From positions 1 through 64,000 of the forward strand of contig DAOPQC010000010.1 of assembly GCA_035358815.1 (NCBI GenBank): 64,000 nucleotides of DNA, given 5' to 3'. Each line of letters starts with the position of its first letter. Position 1 is the stretch's first letter. This document shows, in pieces, positions 45,903 through 55,675 of this stretch. The notes below the pieces were generated by a model that saw nothing but the letters and a program-made list of their open reading frames with translations, was not told the DNA's origin and did no database searches. Origin of the DNA: Thermoanaerobaculales bacterium (GTDB taxonomy: Bacteria > Acidobacteriota > Thermoanaerobaculia > Thermoanaerobaculales > Sulfomarinibacteraceae). The position numbers and the translations under genes were made by a program.

Positions 45903-46321
45903 CACGGGACCTCCCCCGACCCCTCCGCGCGGCGCGGGTCCGGATCCTCGGTGCAGATCTCGATCTTCTCGATCCGCCCGTCCGCTGCCAGCGTCACCAG
46001 GAACACGGCCGCCCGCTCGACCTCGCCCTGGGACGAGATCACGCATTCCCGGCGGCCGCCGGCCGCGGTCCGAACCCAGCCCAGCTCGGCCCGGATCCGC
46101 GCCGCCTCCCCGGCCTCCTCGATCCGGCCCGCCTTGCGCTCCAGGTGATCCAGCACCGCCCGCCGGCCGGTCAGGCACAGCTCGGTCTCGATCGACTCGT
46201 AGCGGACCTCGTCGGCGAGCCACGGCGCGACCACCGACGGATCGAGACGGTTCCAGCTCCGCGCCAGCGCTTCGAGCGCCGGCGCGAATCGTCTCCGCCC
46301 GCCGGGGACGCGGTCAGTCAT
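45899..46321 (-). CDS. SnoaL/NTF2-like small protein
   Basis: A 140-residue protein with an NTF2-like (cone-shaped alpha+beta) pattern: an N-terminal helix with SWNRLDPSVVAPWLADEVRYES and a C-terminal pair of strands (AAVFLVTLAADGRIEKIEICTE). No catalytic residues are assignable. It is the first gene of an operon with ogt and the GshB-like gene. Its ligand is unknown. Confidence 0.7.
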   Translation of the reverse strand: MTDRVPGGRRRFAPALEALARSWNRLDPSVVAPWLADEVRYESIETELCLTGRRAVLDHLERKAGRIEEAGEAARIRAELGWVRTAAGGRRECVISSQGEVERAAVFLVTLAADGRIEKIEICTEDPDPRRAEGSGEVPW

Positions 46322-46396
46322 GCGTCCATTCTCGCTCGGCCCGGCGCGGGAAGCGACACGCCACGACCGGGAAGCTGCCGCCCGTGCGGCCGAGCC

Positions 46397-47881
46397 TCAG
46401 CTCCCGCACATCGCCAGGGCGAGCGGCCGCACCAGCCCGTGGTTGAGGTTCAGCTGATTGAAGGCCACGACCCGCCGGCAGGCCGCCTGCGCTCCCTCCG
46501 CGTCGCCGGCCTCGGCGAGCACCCGCGCGACCGCGAAGAGAACCAGGGGGTTCTGCTGGTTGGCCTGCCCCAGCTCAGCCGCCGCGCCGGCCCAGTCGGC
46601 GCTCGCCGCGGCGATCAGGCCGTCGAGCTCGTGCGACTGCCACTCCTCGAACGGCACCTTGCTGACCGCGACCTCGTCGCGGTACTGCTGCGAGAGCCGG
46701 CGCGCCTGCTCGAGCTCGCCGCGCGCCACCGCCACTCGGCCGAGGTCGTGGAGCAAGTTGCGCTGCGCCGCCTGCTTGACCTCGGCGGTGGCATCGGACC
46801 GCTGCGCCAGGTCGACCCCGTCGCGAAACGCCCGCTCGGCGTCGTCGAGGCGGCCGGCCGCGAGCAGGATCTCGGCCTCGTAATTGCGATCGCCGGCGAT
46901 CGCTCCGAGGTCGGATGTGGCGGCCGCGACCTCCGTGGCGCGCCGGATCTCGGCCAGCGCTTGCTCCTCGTCGCCCTCGTGGAGCCAGGAGGCGGCGGAC
47001 CAGAGGTGCGCGAGCCGCCGCTGCGCGTCGTTCTGCGCCACCTCCTCGAGCCTCAGCAGCTCCGCCCGCGCAGCCGGCGCCTCGCCCTTGAAGATCAGGT
47101 CGTTGGCGATCCCGACGTAGGCGTTGACGAAGCCCGGATCGACCTCGAGCGCCCGCCGGTAGGCGGCGATCGACTCGTCGAAGCGGCCGACCTTCATCAG
47201 CAGCTCGGCGTACGAGTCGTGCGGGTTGGGCTCGTCCGGGATCAGCTCGGTGTACCTCCGGAACGCCGCCTCGGCGGCCTCGAGGTCGCCGAGGAAACGG
47301 CGGGCGTAGCCGAGCAGGTTGTAGGCGGGCGAGAACTCGGGGTCGATCGCGATCGCGCGCTCGAGGTGGGAGGCGGCCGCGCCGTAGTCCTGGCGGGTGA
47401 AGAAGTGGAAGTTCGCGAGCTGCTGCTGGACCCGCTGGTCGTTCGGGAAGCTCCTCTGGAGGCTCTCGAGCAGCTCGCGCTGGCGGTCCGGCTGGGCGTT
47501 CACCCCGGCCATGAACGCCTCGATCGTCAGCCGCTCGCCCTCGCTGGCCGTGGCGGCGAGCTGTTGGGCGCGCGCGGCCGCGGCAAAGAAGTCCTGGTTG
47601 GTCGCAGCGGTGGTGGCGAGGCCGAGCTGGGCGAGGGCGAACGACGGATCCGCCGCCGCCGCCTTCTCGAACTCGGCGCGGGCGTCCGCGCCGCGCAGCC
47701 GCTCCTGCAGGCCCCGGCCGGCCAGGTACGCCTCGAGTGCCTGCTCGGACCCGGTCGTGATCGGCACAACGGCAACCGGCGCGGCGGTTTCCGTCGCCGG
47801 CGGCTGGCCGCGACCGCACCCCCAGCCGGCGGCGACCACGATCGCCAGCCCGGCCGCCAAACGAGCCTTCAGATGCAGCAT
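46397..47881 (-). CDS. exported TPR protein, possible lipoprotein
   Basis: A 494-residue protein beginning MLHLKARLAAGLAIVVAAGWGCGRG. The hydrophobic N-terminus followed by Cys suggests a lipoprotein, but the residues before Cys (GWG) fit the lipobox only loosely. The rest is helical TPR, with clear units such as HLERAIAIDPEFSPAYNLLGYARRFLGDLEAAEAAFRRYTEL near residue 190. The start ATG at 47881 follows GGGAGGGCGCC. It is likely a periplasmic scaffold. Confidence 0.82.
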   Translation of the reverse strand: MLHLKARLAAGLAIVVAAGWGCGRGQPPATETAAPVAVVPITTGSEQALEAYLAGRGLQERLRGADARAEFEKAAAADPSFALAQLGLATTAATNQDFFAAAARAQQLAATASEGERLTIEAFMAGVNAQPDRQRELLESLQRSFPNDQRVQQQLANFHFFTRQDYGAAASHLERAIAIDPEFSPAYNLLGYARRFLGDLEAAEAAFRRYTELIPDEPNPHDSYAELLMKVGRFDESIAAYRRALEVDPGFVNAYVGIANDLIFKGEAPAARAELLRLEEVAQNDAQRRLAHLWSAASWLHEGDEEQALAEIRRATEVAAATSDLGAIAGDRNYEAEILLAAGRLDDAERAFRDGVDLAQRSDATAEVKQAAQRNLLHDLGRVAVARGELEQARRLSQQYRDEVAVSKVPFEEWQSHELDGLIAAASADWAGAAAELGQANQQNPLVLFAVARVLAEAGDAEGAQAACRRVVAFNQLNLNHGLVRPLALAMCGS

Positions 47882-48124
47882 GGCGCCCTCCCTTGGCGGT
47901 GCCTCACGACGATTGCCCGGGGCCGGCGGCCGGCCCATCCGCGGCTCCCGCTGCGTGCCACCGTCCCCGAGACATACGCGCGCTCGAGGCCGCGGTTTTG
48001 CGGCTCCAACGGCATCGTCCGCGGACGGACCGGCTCGCCGCCGCGGCCAGCCGCGTCACGGCGAAACCCCCGCCACCGGCAGCCGTACAGTCGACAGACA
48101 GTGGCAGAATCGGGGAGCACTGCA
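47882..48124. other. divergent intergenic region
   Basis: A 243-nt region between the TPR lipoprotein (-) and M28 peptidase (+) genes. A GGGGAG ribosome binding site precedes the plus gene. Apart from several short GC-rich self-complementary words I see no promoter that I would defend and no gene. Confidence 0.4.
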
Positions 48125-50422
48125 ATGCGTCGCCCAGTTGCCCTCGCGCTCGTGCTCACTCTGGCTTGGGTGGCCACTCCGTCGCCCTCGTCCGCCCAGG
48201 GTGAAGCCAGCCCGCCGGCCGCGCGGCAACGCGGCCGCGAGGTCGCGGCGGTTGCCGCCGTCGACGGCACGCTGCTGACCAGGCGCCCCGCCGGCCGGCG
48301 TCGTCTCGAAGGCGATCCCTACGCGCTGCTCTCGAGCGGCCGGCTGCTCGGGCTGCTCGAGGAGCTGACCGCGATCCGTCCCCACCGTGGCTGGCGCCAC
48401 TCCACGACCCCGGGTGAGGCCGAGGCCCTCGACTGGATCGAGGCCGGCCTCCGGGAGCTCCCCTTCCTCGCCTCGCTCGGCCTCCACAGCGAGCGCCACG
48501 GCTTCCGCACCTTCACCGGCGTCGAGTTCCGGGAGACGACCGTGACCCTGCGCCGGAACGGGGTTTCGTTCACGGCCCCCGCCGACAGCTGCCCCGGCCA
48601 CCGCGACATCATCGAGAACGCCCTCCGCTTCGACTCCGACGGCATCCTCAACGACCGCCGTCCCGACCCCCAGCTGGTCCAGGGGCCGCCGCTGACTGTC
48701 CGCAGCGCCTCCCAGATCGACGCCATGACCCCGGCACAGGCGTCGGGGCGCGTAGTGCTCCTCGACTACGCGGTCGTCGACCGCTGCCTCATGAGCACCA
48801 GCCTGGCGGTGGCGCGAGCCCGGGCCCTGCTCGACAACCGGCCCGCGGCGATCGTGATGGTCACCAGCTTCTCCAACCTGCCCGGCGAGAGCCACGGCAC
48901 CTTCGCGGGCGACGTCAACGCCTTCACCTCGATTGCCGTTCACCCCGAGGTGCCGGTGGTCGGGCTTCGCCTGGAGGACCTCGAGGGCTTCGGCATCCAC
49001 GGCTGGAGCGGCCTCGCCGCCGTCGACCGGGTGACCGTGAGCTGCGACGTCGACCTGTTCGCGCCCGGCGAGTCGAGCTACCTCCTCGCCCGGATCCCGG
49101 GCCGCGACGCCTCGCGGACGGTGATCCTCGGCGCCCACGTCGACTCCCCCAACACGCCCGGCGCCTTCGACAACGGCAGCGGCGCGGTCGCCCTGCTCGA
49201 GGTCGCGCGCCTGATCGACGAGTCTCGCGTCGTGCCGCCGGTGGACCTCCACCTGGTCTGGTTCGGCAGCCACGAGCGCGGGCTCTACGGTTCCTTCAAC
49301 TTCACGGCCCGCCACGGCGAGCTGCTCGACCGCACCATGGCCATGCTGCAGATGGACTGCCTCGGCCATCCCCTCGACGGCATCGACAACGACATCTGGC
49401 TCGAAACCTGGTCCTCCCAGGTCTTCGGGAACGACCTCCTGCTGTGGCCCGGTTACCTGGCCGGGCTCGCCGCGGACCACGGCATCACCACCCGGCTCGC
49501 CGACTTCCACGAGCTGGTCTCCGACAACTCGAGCTTCGCCGGCTACGGCGTTCCCAACGCCAACATGGTGTTCATGAACCCCTACCAGCCCTACGAGGTT
49601 CACTACGCCAACCACTTCCACGACCCCTACGACTCGATCGAGCTGGCGGACCTCGAGGACGAAACCTACGTCGACATGGCCACCATCATGGTCGCCGCCG
49701 CGCTCGCCACCGGGGCCGATGACCCGGACCTGCGGTCGGTCCCCGTCCCGGACCGCCGCGCCCTGTTCGTCGGCAGCCACACCGAGGGCGTCCACATGTC
49801 GCCCGCCGGCCTGGTCGGGATCGGGATGGCGCTCGCCTGGGAGGGATTCGACGTCGACATGATCCCCTACGGCCAGCCGGTCACCCCGGACGACCTCGCC
49901 GGCGCCGACCTGGTGGTGGCGCTGCCGGTGCACGATTACCCGACCCCGGGTTACGACGTCTCGGCCTACGACGAGGCGTGGAGCGCGGCCGAGCTCGACG
50001 CGCTGTCGGGCTACGTCCTCGACGGAGGCCTGCTGGTCTTGACCAACACCGACCGCCGCCTCAAGTACCTGAACATGGCCTACGACGCCAACGAGGACTG
50101 GCCCGATGTCAACGCTCTCGCCGAGCGCTTCGGCGTGCACTACCTGTCCGGCGTGCTCGCGTCGGCGACGGCGACGGTCACCGGCAGCCACCCGCTGACC
50201 CGGGGGCTGATGTCGATCCGGATGATCGAGGGCAACGGCCACCGGTTCAGCCTCGAGGCCGGGGAGGTGCTCGCCGTGGTCGGCGCCTCCCCTGCCGCGG
50301 CGCTCGTCCCCCACGGCGCCGGGGAGGTGCTGGTGCTCGCCGATCTCGGCATGCTCGGAGCGAGCGAGGAGCCCCCGGCCAACCGTCGCTTCTGGACCAA
50401 TCTCGGCGAGTACGCGCGGTGA
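48125..50422 (+). CDS. secreted M28-family zinc aminopeptidase
   Basis: A 765-residue exported protein with a signal peptide of about 24 residues (RRPVALALVLTLAWVATPSPSSAQ). An M28 peptidase domain contains zinc-binding H338, D349 and E384 (GAHVDSP, FDNGSG, GSHERG), and a further His in FHDPYDSIEL. An insertion like a protease-associated domain lies at about 170-310. The last 230 residues form a separate alpha/beta domain (ALFVGSHTEGVHMSPAGL) resembling a type-1 glutamine-amidotransferase-like fold. The ATG at 48125 was chosen for the signal peptide. The frame upstream is antisense to the TPR gene. Confidence 0.88.
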   Translation: MRRPVALALVLTLAWVATPSPSSAQGEASPPAARQRGREVAAVAAVDGTLLTRRPAGRRRLEGDPYALLSSGRLLGLLEELTAIRPHRGWRHSTTPGEAEALDWIEAGLRELPFLASLGLHSERHGFRTFTGVEFRETTVTLRRNGVSFTAPADSCPGHRDIIENALRFDSDGILNDRRPDPQLVQGPPLTVRSASQIDAMTPAQASGRVVLLDYAVVDRCLMSTSLAVARARALLDNRPAAIVMVTSFSNLPGESHGTFAGDVNAFTSIAVHPEVPVVGLRLEDLEGFGIHGWSGLAAVDRVTVSCDVDLFAPGESSYLLARIPGRDASRTVILGAHVDSPNTPGAFDNGSGAVALLEVARLIDESRVVPPVDLHLVWFGSHERGLYGSFNFTARHGELLDRTMAMLQMDCLGHPLDGIDNDIWLETWSSQVFGNDLLLWPGYLAGLAADHGITTRLADFHELVSDNSSFAGYGVPNANMVFMNPYQPYEVHYANHFHDPYDSIELADLEDETYVDMATIMVAAALATGADDPDLRSVPVPDRRALFVGSHTEGVHMSPAGLVGIGMALAWEGFDVDMIPYGQPVTPDDLAGADLVVALPVHDYPTPGYDVSAYDEAWSAAELDALSGYVLDGGLLVLTNTDRRLKYLNMAYDANEDWPDVNALAERFGVHYLSGVLASATATVTGSHPLTRGLMSIRMIEGNGHRFSLEAGEVLAVVGASPAAALVPHGAGEVLVLADLGMLGASEEPPANRRFWTNLGEYAR

Positions 50423-50492
50423 GCGCGCCCGCTCGCGGGCATCGTCCACCGCCCCGCGCCGCCGGGCCGCGACCGCGCCATCCCGGCCCGGG

Positions 50493-50521
50493 TTGTCGAA
50501 AGGCGGTTCGGACGCTATCGT
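50493..50521 (+). promoter_or_regulatory. sigma-70 type promoter of the fmdB-like gene
   Basis: TTGTCG (50493-50498), a 17-nt spacer and TATCGT (50516-50521). The predicted leader is about 53 nt, with GGAGGG near the ATG. Confidence 0.6.
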
Positions 50522-50580
50522 GGTACCCGAGTGTCCGGTGATGGTGATCGGTGCTGATCAGCGGACCATGGAGGGATGAC

Positions 50581-50745
50581 ATGCCGACCTACGTGTTTCG
50601 CTGCTCGAACTGCCGCAAGGTGTTCGAGAAGACCATGACGGTGGCCCAGCGCGAGCACGCCCGACCTGTCTGCCCGAAGTGCAAGGGCCGCAAGGTCGAG
50701 CCGGTGCTGTCCGGGTTCTTCGCCAAGACCTCGCGGAAGAGCTAG
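50581..50745 (+). CDS. FmdB-family zinc ribbon protein
   Basis: A 54-residue protein with the FmdB pattern MPTYVFRCSNCRKVFEK and VCPKCKGRKVEPVLSGFFAK, i.e. two CxxC pairs forming a zinc ribbon, and a basic tail. It is a putative regulatory or nucleic-acid-binding protein. GGAGGG lies upstream of the ATG. Its stop TAG overlaps the GTG of the next small gene by one base. Confidence 0.88.
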   Translation: MPTYVFRCSNCRKVFEKTMTVAQREHARPVCPKCKGRKVEPVLSGFFAKTSRKS

Positions 50746-50975
50746 TGACCTACAACTTCGACCCCGATCGCTGGCTCGCCTGCCAGCTCGAGGCGGTCGC
50801 CGAGCGTCGCCGCCGGGGTGAGCTCGACGACGGCGCCTGCAAGCGCGAGCGCGAGGCGATAGAGCTGCGCTACGAGCGGATGGTCGACCGGCTCGATGGC
50901 ACCTACCGGCTGCCCGCCGGCGGAGCGCCGGCGGACCGGCCGGATGCCGTCGACGACAAGGCCTGCGGCCGCTGA
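50745..50975 (+). CDS. small hypothetical protein, coupled to the fmdB-like gene
   Basis: A 76-residue, charged and helical protein (WLACQLEAVAERRRRGELDDGACKREREAIELRYERMVDRLDG), consistent with a short coiled-coil or SHOCT-like helix pair. The GTG start overlaps the fmdB stop as TAGTG, which supports translation by coupling. The C-terminus is Pro/Ala-rich. I do not recognise the family. Confidence 0.6.
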   Translation: MTYNFDPDRWLACQLEAVAERRRRGELDDGACKREREAIELRYERMVDRLDGTYRLPAGGAPADRPDAVDDKACGR

Positions 50976-50987
50976 CCGGAGAGCGCG

Positions 50988-52766
50988 ATGCGGCGGCGAA
51001 ACGTCTGTCGGGCCGTGGCCGTGGCGTGGGTGATCGCGGCCCTCGCGTCCTTTCCCGCCGCCGGCTCGACCTTCGGCGTCAACGCCCACATCCCGTCGCA
51101 GCCGATCCAGGACGAGATCGTCAACGCCGGCATCGGCTGGGTCCGGATCGACGTCGTCTGGGGCCTGATCGAGGTTCACCGCGACACCTTCGATTGGACG
51201 CGGTACGACGCCCTCTTCGACGCCCTCGAGGCGCGGGGTCTGAGGATCTTCGCGACCCTCCAAGGCACCCCGCAGTGGGCGACCTCGGGCAGCGAGTTCA
51301 GCGGCGTGCCCGACGAGGCGGCCGACTGGCAGGAGTTCTGCTACATCGTCGCCTCCCGATACCGCGGCCGGGTTGACGCCTGGGGCTTCTGGAACGAGCC
51401 CAACCTCCGTCGGTTCTGGCAGGGCGGCCGCACACGGTACATCGACGAGATCCTCTTGCCCGGCATCGCCGCCGTCACGACCGCCGACCCCGGCGCCCTG
51501 GTGGTCGCTCCCGACCTCGCCCACCTGTCGAGCGGCGACTGGGACGACTGGCTCGCCCGGGTCCTCGGCGATGCCGGCCACCTGCTCGACGTGGTCTCGC
51601 ACCACGTCTATCCCTCCAACGGGACAGTCGGCGACGTCACCGACAAGCTGGCTGAGGATGCTTCCTACCCATGGGAGCCCCCCTCGGTGCGCGCCGTGCT
51701 CGACGGCGGCGGTTGGGGCGACCGCCCCTTCTGGCTCACCGAGACCGGCGTCGAGAGCGACGCCTACGGCCAGACCGGCCAGGCCAACTTCTACCACGGC
51801 CTCCTCGAGGTGTGGTTCGGCGGCACGCTCGGCCACGACTGGATCGACCGGGTCTTCTTCTACGAGATGGCCGACCCCGGCGACGATCCGACGCTGTCCT
51901 GGGGAATCCTCCAGCAACCGCCAGGCCTCGAGCGCAAGCTCGCGTACCTCGCCTATCAGAGCTTCACCGCGAGCGCGTTGGTTGACGACGCCGAGATCAT
52001 GGCCGACGGCCTGCCGCCGTTCACCGGATCGATGGCCGTCATCGAGCCTGCCTTCTCGGTCCGCAACACCGGCACAACCGCGTGGACCGCAGCCGACGGC
52101 TACCGCCTCACCCTGCGGGTCGACGACGTCGGCTGGCTGGTCGAGGCCGAACCGCTCCCCGACGGCGCGGTCGTCGCGCCGGGTGACACCGTGGTCATCC
52201 ACGGCTGGCTGAGGTCGAGGCCGGTCTCCCCGAGCCTGCCGCCGCGGCTGGTCGCGATCGAGGCGCGCATGGAGCGGGCCGGCGACGGCCCCTTCGGAAG
52301 TGGCGCCCGCGAACTCACGGTGCTGGTCGCCCGCGAGCCCCCGCAGCTCACCAGGCAGCCCGCCGCGGTGGTCGCCCCGTTCAACGGCACCGCCTCGTTC
52401 TCGGTCGAGGCCACCTCCCCGACGGCCGTCGCCTACCAGTGGCGGCGCAATACCGCGCCGATCGTCGACGACCATCGCCATGCCGGCGCCACGACCCCGG
52501 TCCTGTCGCTGTCCGGGATCGGCTTCGACTCGGTCGGCGACTACGACTGCGTGGTCACCAACGCTGCCGGCCCGGTCGCCTCGCTGCCGGCGGCGCTGAC
52601 GCTGGCAGGCGCGCCGCTCCGCCACGCCCGCGAGCGCCTCGAGAGCGAGCGCCCCGCCCTGCTGAGGCGCTGGCTCGAGTTCCGGCGTCCTCGACCGCAG
52701 CCCAGCTTGGAGGCGTTGCCGCCGGATCGGCGCCGGCCGGAGCGCGAGCCCGCCGGCGGCCGCTGA
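50988..52766 (+). CDS. secreted glycoside hydrolase-like TIM-barrel protein with Ig-like domain
   Basis: A 592-residue exported protein (signal peptide about 1-27). The barrel resembles clan A glycosidases (GH5/GH39/GH42-like). It has NEP in WGFWNEPNL with acid/base E137 and a second Glu, E252, in WLTETGVES as nucleophile. Other barrel strands include WVRIDVVWGLIE and VSHHVYP. A beta-rich domain follows at about 335-445. Then comes an Ig-like domain at about 450-545 (YQWRRN…GDYDCVVTNAAG), and a basic Pro/Arg-rich tail ends the protein. Substrate unknown. GGAGAG precedes the ATG. Confidence 0.8.
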   Translation: MRRRNVCRAVAVAWVIAALASFPAAGSTFGVNAHIPSQPIQDEIVNAGIGWVRIDVVWGLIEVHRDTFDWTRYDALFDALEARGLRIFATLQGTPQWATSGSEFSGVPDEAADWQEFCYIVASRYRGRVDAWGFWNEPNLRRFWQGGRTRYIDEILLPGIAAVTTADPGALVVAPDLAHLSSGDWDDWLARVLGDAGHLLDVVSHHVYPSNGTVGDVTDKLAEDASYPWEPPSVRAVLDGGGWGDRPFWLTETGVESDAYGQTGQANFYHGLLEVWFGGTLGHDWIDRVFFYEMADPGDDPTLSWGILQQPPGLERKLAYLAYQSFTASALVDDAEIMADGLPPFTGSMAVIEPAFSVRNTGTTAWTAADGYRLTLRVDDVGWLVEAEPLPDGAVVAPGDTVVIHGWLRSRPVSPSLPPRLVAIEARMERAGDGPFGSGARELTVLVAREPPQLTRQPAAVVAPFNGTASFSVEATSPTAVAYQWRRNTAPIVDDHRHAGATTPVLSLSGIGFDSVGDYDCVVTNAAGPVASLPAALTLAGAPLRHARERLESERPALLRRWLEFRRPRPQPSLEALPPDRRRPEREPAGGR

Positions 52767-52807
52767 CACGAAGCGGCGGGCCCTGCCCGCCGACCCGCGG
52801 TCCGGTC

Positions 52808-52813
52808 TACACT
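52808..52813 (+). promoter_or_regulatory. -10 box of the M16 peptidase gene
   Basis: TACACT, 63 nt before the ATG. The gene has AAAGGAG as ribosome binding site. No -35 is evident. Confidence 0.35.
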
Positions 52814-52876
52814 GGGCGGCACCCGGGCGCCGCGCCGGGGGGCCCGGGCGCGGCCGCCGCGGCAAAGGAGACCGAC

Positions 52877-55573
52877 ATGCGATCGATCGCGCGTTTGCTG
52901 CTGATGCTGGCGCTGCTCGCAGGGCCGGCGCTCGCGCTCGAGGTCGAGTGCGAGACCTACGCCCTCCCCAACGGCCTGACCGTGATCCTCCACGAGGACC
53001 ACACCCTGCCCCAGGTGGTGATCCACACCAGGTTCGCGGTCGGCTCGAAGGACGATCCGGCGGACCGCAGCGGCTTCGCGCACCTCTTCGAGCACCTGAT
53101 GTTCATGGGCACCGAGCGGGTCCCCGGCAGCGCCTTCGACGACATCATGGAGGCCGGCGGCGGCGCCAACAACGCAGGCACCGCCATGGACGACACCGTC
53201 TACTACAGCTGGGGCCCCTCGTCGCTGCTGCCGACCCTGCTCTGGCTCGACGCCGACCGGCTCGACGGCCTCGGCCGGGCGATGACCCAGGCCAAGCTCG
53301 AGCTGCAGCGCGACGTGGTGCTCAACGAGCGCCGCCAGAACTACGAGAACGCCCCCTACGGAGTCGCCGCGTTCATCCTCCCCGGCGCCCTCTACCCGGA
53401 AGGCCACCCCTACCACAACTCGGGCATCGGCGAGCCCGCCCACCTCGAGGCGGCGACCATCGACGACGTGGTGTCGTTCTTCGACGCCTTCTACGTGCCC
53501 GCCAACGCCAGCCTGGTGGTGGCCGGGGACTTCGACAGCGAGCTGATCAAGCCCCTGATCGCGAGCACCTTCGGCGCCGTCGCCACGCGGGACCCGGGCC
53601 CCCGCCGGACCGCCCCCCCGGTGACCCTCGAACGGGAGGTGCGGCGCGTCGCGACGGACCGGGTCGAGGCCCCGAAGCTCTACCTGGTGTGGCCGTCGCC
53701 TGCCGCCTACGATCCCGGCGACGCCGAGCTCGACCTGATCGCCGGCATCCTGGGCGACGGGCCGTCGAGCCGCCTCCACCAGCGGCTGATCATCGGCGAC
53801 CGGCTCGCGCGCGAGGTCGAGGTCTACCAGGCCTCACAGCTGCTCGGCTCGGAGTTCCACATCGAGGTGACGGCGCTCGCCGGCGGCGACCTCGAGCTCA
53901 TCAAGCGGACCGTGATCGAGGAGCTCGACCGGCTCGCGGCCGAGGGGCCGACCGCCGGCGAGCTCGAGCGAGTCAAGGCCGCGACCGAAGCGCAGTTCCT
54001 GCGCGAGGTGGAGAACCTCCACGCGCGCGCCGACAGCCTCAACGCGTACCGCTTCCACTTCGGCGAGGCCGACTCCTTCGACCGCGACCTGGCCCGCTAC
54101 GCCTCGGCCGACGCCCCTGGCCTCGAGCGCTGGGCCGGCGAGGTCCTGGGCGAAGGGCGGGTCGACCTCAGGATCCTGCCTGCCGACGCCGCGGTCGAGG
54201 GCGCCGACCTCGACCGACGGCCCGCCGACCTCCCGGAGGCTGCCCACCAGCCCCCGCTCTCGGTCCGCGTCACGCTCGCCAACCGTATCCCCGTCGACGT
54301 CGTCCGCCGGCCCGGCAGCGGGCTGTTTCAGGGTGCGCTGGTCGTCGATGGCGGCGAGCGCATCGTGCCGCCCGCCCAGGCCGGCCTCGCCTCCCTCGCC
54401 GCCGGCATGCTGACCGCGGGGGCCGGCGGCCGCAGCGCCGCCGAGCTCGCGGACGCGGTCGCCACGCTGGGCGCCGACGTGGCCGCGTCGGCGAGCGCCC
54501 ACGAGACCACCGTCACTATTCGCGGGCTGGCGTCCCGCCTGCAGCCGACCCTCGACCTCTTCGCCGACGCGGTGCTGCGGCCGAACCTCCTGGCCGAGGA
54601 CTTCGAGCGCGAGCGCGACCTCGCGCTGGAGCGGATCGGGGCCCGCGGCGAGAGCCCGCGGCTGGTCGCCTTCCTCACCGCTGCCGCGCTGCTCTACGGC
54701 CGGGACGACCCCCGCGGGCGCCCCGGCGAGGGCTACCCCGAGACGGTCGGCGGCCTGACCCTCGACGACGTGCGCCGCGTCCTGCCCCGGCTGCTCAACC
54801 CCGGGCAGGCCCGCTTCGTGTTCGTCGGCGACATCGATCCCGGCGCCCTGCAGGCCGAGCTCGACCGCCGATTCGGGGCCTGGACGGCCCCGGAGCTGCG
54901 GCCCCCTGCCCTGCCCGAGCCGGTGGCACGTGCCGCCGAGCCGCGGATCGTGGTGGTCGATCGCCCGGCCGCGCCCCAGACCATGATCGTCGTCGCGCGC
55001 CCGGTCCCCGCCCCCGCCGACGAGCCCGAGCGCGCGGTGCGGGACTGCCTCAACACCCTGTTCGGCAGCGCCTTCACCAGCCGGCTGAACCGCAACCTGC
55101 GCGAGGAGCACGGCTACACCTACGGCGCGCGGAGCGCCTTTGACCAGAGCGCCACCCAGCACCAGCTCCTGGCCTGGTCGTCGGTTTCCTCCGAGGTCAC
55201 CGCCGCCGCCCTCGGCGAGCTGCGGAGAGAATTCCAGAACCTGGCGTCGGGCGACGTGACCGCGGACGAGCTCGCGAAGGCGATGAGGACGGTTCGCTAC
55301 GAGCTGGTGAGCACCGCCGAGACCACCGGATCGCTGGCGGCCACCCTGGCCGAGCTCGCCGCCGACGGCCGTCCGCTCGATGCGATCGCCACCTCGCTCG
55401 CAAGCCTGCCGGCGGTCGACCTCGACCGGGCCAACGCGGTCGCGCGCTCCGGGCTCTACGACTGGGGTTCGCTCCTGGTCGTGCTGGTCGGGGACGCCGG
55501 CTCGGTGACGGCGCAGCTCGAGGCGGCCGGCTTCCCGCGTCCCGAGGTGGTGCCCGGGGACGGCGGGCGGTAG
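52877..55573 (+). CDS. secreted M16-family zinc peptidase, two-domain
   Basis: An 898-residue exported insulinase/pitrilysin-type peptidase. A signal peptide of about 20 residues ends ALALE. The inverted zinc motif HLFEH at 69-73 (H69, E72, H73) is in the first M16 half. The second half (residues about 440-890) lacks HxxEH but has the C-terminal signature LNRNLREEHGYTYGARSAF. Fused active and inactive halves are the usual M16B arrangement. The ATG at 52877 follows AAAGGAG. It is likely periplasmic peptide degradation. Confidence 0.92.
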   Translation: MRSIARLLLMLALLAGPALALEVECETYALPNGLTVILHEDHTLPQVVIHTRFAVGSKDDPADRSGFAHLFEHLMFMGTERVPGSAFDDIMEAGGGANNAGTAMDDTVYYSWGPSSLLPTLLWLDADRLDGLGRAMTQAKLELQRDVVLNERRQNYENAPYGVAAFILPGALYPEGHPYHNSGIGEPAHLEAATIDDVVSFFDAFYVPANASLVVAGDFDSELIKPLIASTFGAVATRDPGPRRTAPPVTLEREVRRVATDRVEAPKLYLVWPSPAAYDPGDAELDLIAGILGDGPSSRLHQRLIIGDRLAREVEVYQASQLLGSEFHIEVTALAGGDLELIKRTVIEELDRLAAEGPTAGELERVKAATEAQFLREVENLHARADSLNAYRFHFGEADSFDRDLARYASADAPGLERWAGEVLGEGRVDLRILPADAAVEGADLDRRPADLPEAAHQPPLSVRVTLANRIPVDVVRRPGSGLFQGALVVDGGERIVPPAQAGLASLAAGMLTAGAGGRSAAELADAVATLGADVAASASAHETTVTIRGLASRLQPTLDLFADAVLRPNLLAEDFERERDLALERIGARGESPRLVAFLTAAALLYGRDDPRGRPGEGYPETVGGLTLDDVRRVLPRLLNPGQARFVFVGDIDPGALQAELDRRFGAWTAPELRPPALPEPVARAAEPRIVVVDRPAAPQTMIVVARPVPAPADEPERAVRDCLNTLFGSAFTSRLNRNLREEHGYTYGARSAFDQSATQHQLLAWSSVSSEVTAAALGELRREFQNLASGDVTADELAKAMRTVRYELVSTAETTGSLAATLAELAADGRPLDAIATSLASLPAVDLDRANAVARSGLYDWGSLLVVLVGDAGSVTAQLEAAGFPRPEVVPGDGGR

Positions 55574-55632
55574 CCGACACGGCGGCCGGGCGCGGCGCGC
55601 GGGGCTCGGTCTCGCCCCTGGCGCTGCCCTGC

Positions 55633-55675
55633 TAGTCTCATCGTCGTGAGAGATCTCGACAGGAGGCCCCTGATG
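55633..55675 (+). promoter_or_regulatory. -10 box and two alternative starts of the BNR gene
   Basis: TAGTCT (55633-55638) is 7 nt from a GTG at 55646 (leaderless option, nine extra residues). AGGAGG at 55661-55666 serves the ATG at 55673, which opens directly on a signal peptide. Confidence 0.45.

Noticed and set aside
46145..48124. 660 open codons upstream and in frame with the M28 peptidase
   Set aside because: They are antisense to the well-supported TPR gene. The M28 signal peptide and a GGGGAG site mark the true start at 48125.
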